A stretch of 64,000 bases of DNA. Origin: Photobacterium sp. CCB-ST2H9 (lineage in GTDB: Bacteria; Pseudomonadota; Gammaproteobacteria; Enterobacterales; Vibrionaceae). A program made the translations under genes and the position numbers. This document shows positions 63,911-64,000 of the stretch, piece by piece. The DNA lies in assembly GCF_023151555.2 (NCBI RefSeq), contig NZ_CP100425.1, positions 2,976,001-3,040,000 of the forward strand, read 5' to 3'. The notes under the pieces were generated by a model. It was given only the letters and a program-made list of their open reading frames with translations, was not told the DNA's origin and did not search any database. The first letter of the stretch is position 1. Every line of letters starts with the position of its first letter.

Positions 63911-64000
63911 TTAACCTTTACCGCCGCGGATCGCTTCAATGATTTCCGTGGTTGAGCAACCGTCCTCGAAATTGAGTACACGGACTTCGCCACCATTCGC
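63911..64000 (-). CDS. hldE: Bifunctional heptose kinase/adenylyltransferase HldE, C-terminal end (cut by the window)
   Basis: The last 29 codons and the TAA stop of a minus-strand gene are present. The tail contains GGEVRVLNFEDGCSTTEII, which matches the end of HldE (RfaE), the enzyme that makes ADP-heptose for LPS core. The rest of the gene lies right of the window. Its position facing tolC fits Vibrionaceae gene order. Confidence 0.88.
   Translation of the reverse strand, partial: ANGGEVRVLNFEDGCSTTEIIEAIRGGKG

Overview
The window is chromosomal DNA of a marine gammaproteobacterium of the family Vibrionaceae, most likely a Photobacterium-like genus. Three conserved gene neighbourhoods support this: lptG/lptF-pepA-holC-valS; rraB-argF-pyrB-pyrI-ridA; and parC-parE-yqiA-cpdA-yqiB-nudF facing tolC and hldE. 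A chitin-oligosaccharide gene set at the left edge fits the same family. The genus is an inference and is not settled by the sequence alone.

Layout. 1-4.7 kb: end of a chitooligosaccharide operon (GH9 glucosaminidase, glucosamine kinase, GH20 hexosaminidase). 4.7-11 kb: a gluconate module on the minus strand (TRAP transporter dctP-dctQ-dctM, gntK, gnd, then the GntR repressor), with a perfect GntR-type palindrome upstream of dctP. 11-24.6 kb: a mixed stretch with ddl, a small unknown protein, a chemoreceptor, GFA and GNAT enzymes, a strong candidate sigma-54-dependent small RNA, an MscS channel, a membrane protein, a lipoprotein cytochrome c, Hsp20, MarC, NupC with CRP and PurR sites, and a divergent TetR/metallo-hydrolase pair with two operator copies. 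24.6-33.1 kb: tRNA-Leu(CAA), an RDD protein, lptG/lptF, pepA, holC and valS.

33.1-48.6 kb is the accessory region. It holds two tandem, paralogous, roughly 1000-residue lipoproteins with leucine-rich repeats. The duplicated unit carried a piece of the 3' end of valS with it, so a decayed valS tail with an intact terminator lies between the two genes, and both edges of the junction can be read. Next come an M48 protease/DUF898 pair, a two-domain DUF2061 protein whose start codon lies in a 12-bp inverted repeat, a MarR-GNAT fusion with a palindrome over its promoter, an AT-rich orphan DUF898 gene, and an NAD salvage module (nadV, prs, nrtR) with three copies of one operator.

48.6-64 kb returns to the conserved backbone. 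pyrBI is preceded by a complete leader-peptide attenuator whose peptide contains four consecutive arginines, directly downstream of argF. A lipoprotein serine protease is inserted between pyrI and ridA. Then follow idi, plsC, parC, parE, the nudF-to-yqiA gene string, tolC, and the last 29 codons of hldE at the window edge.
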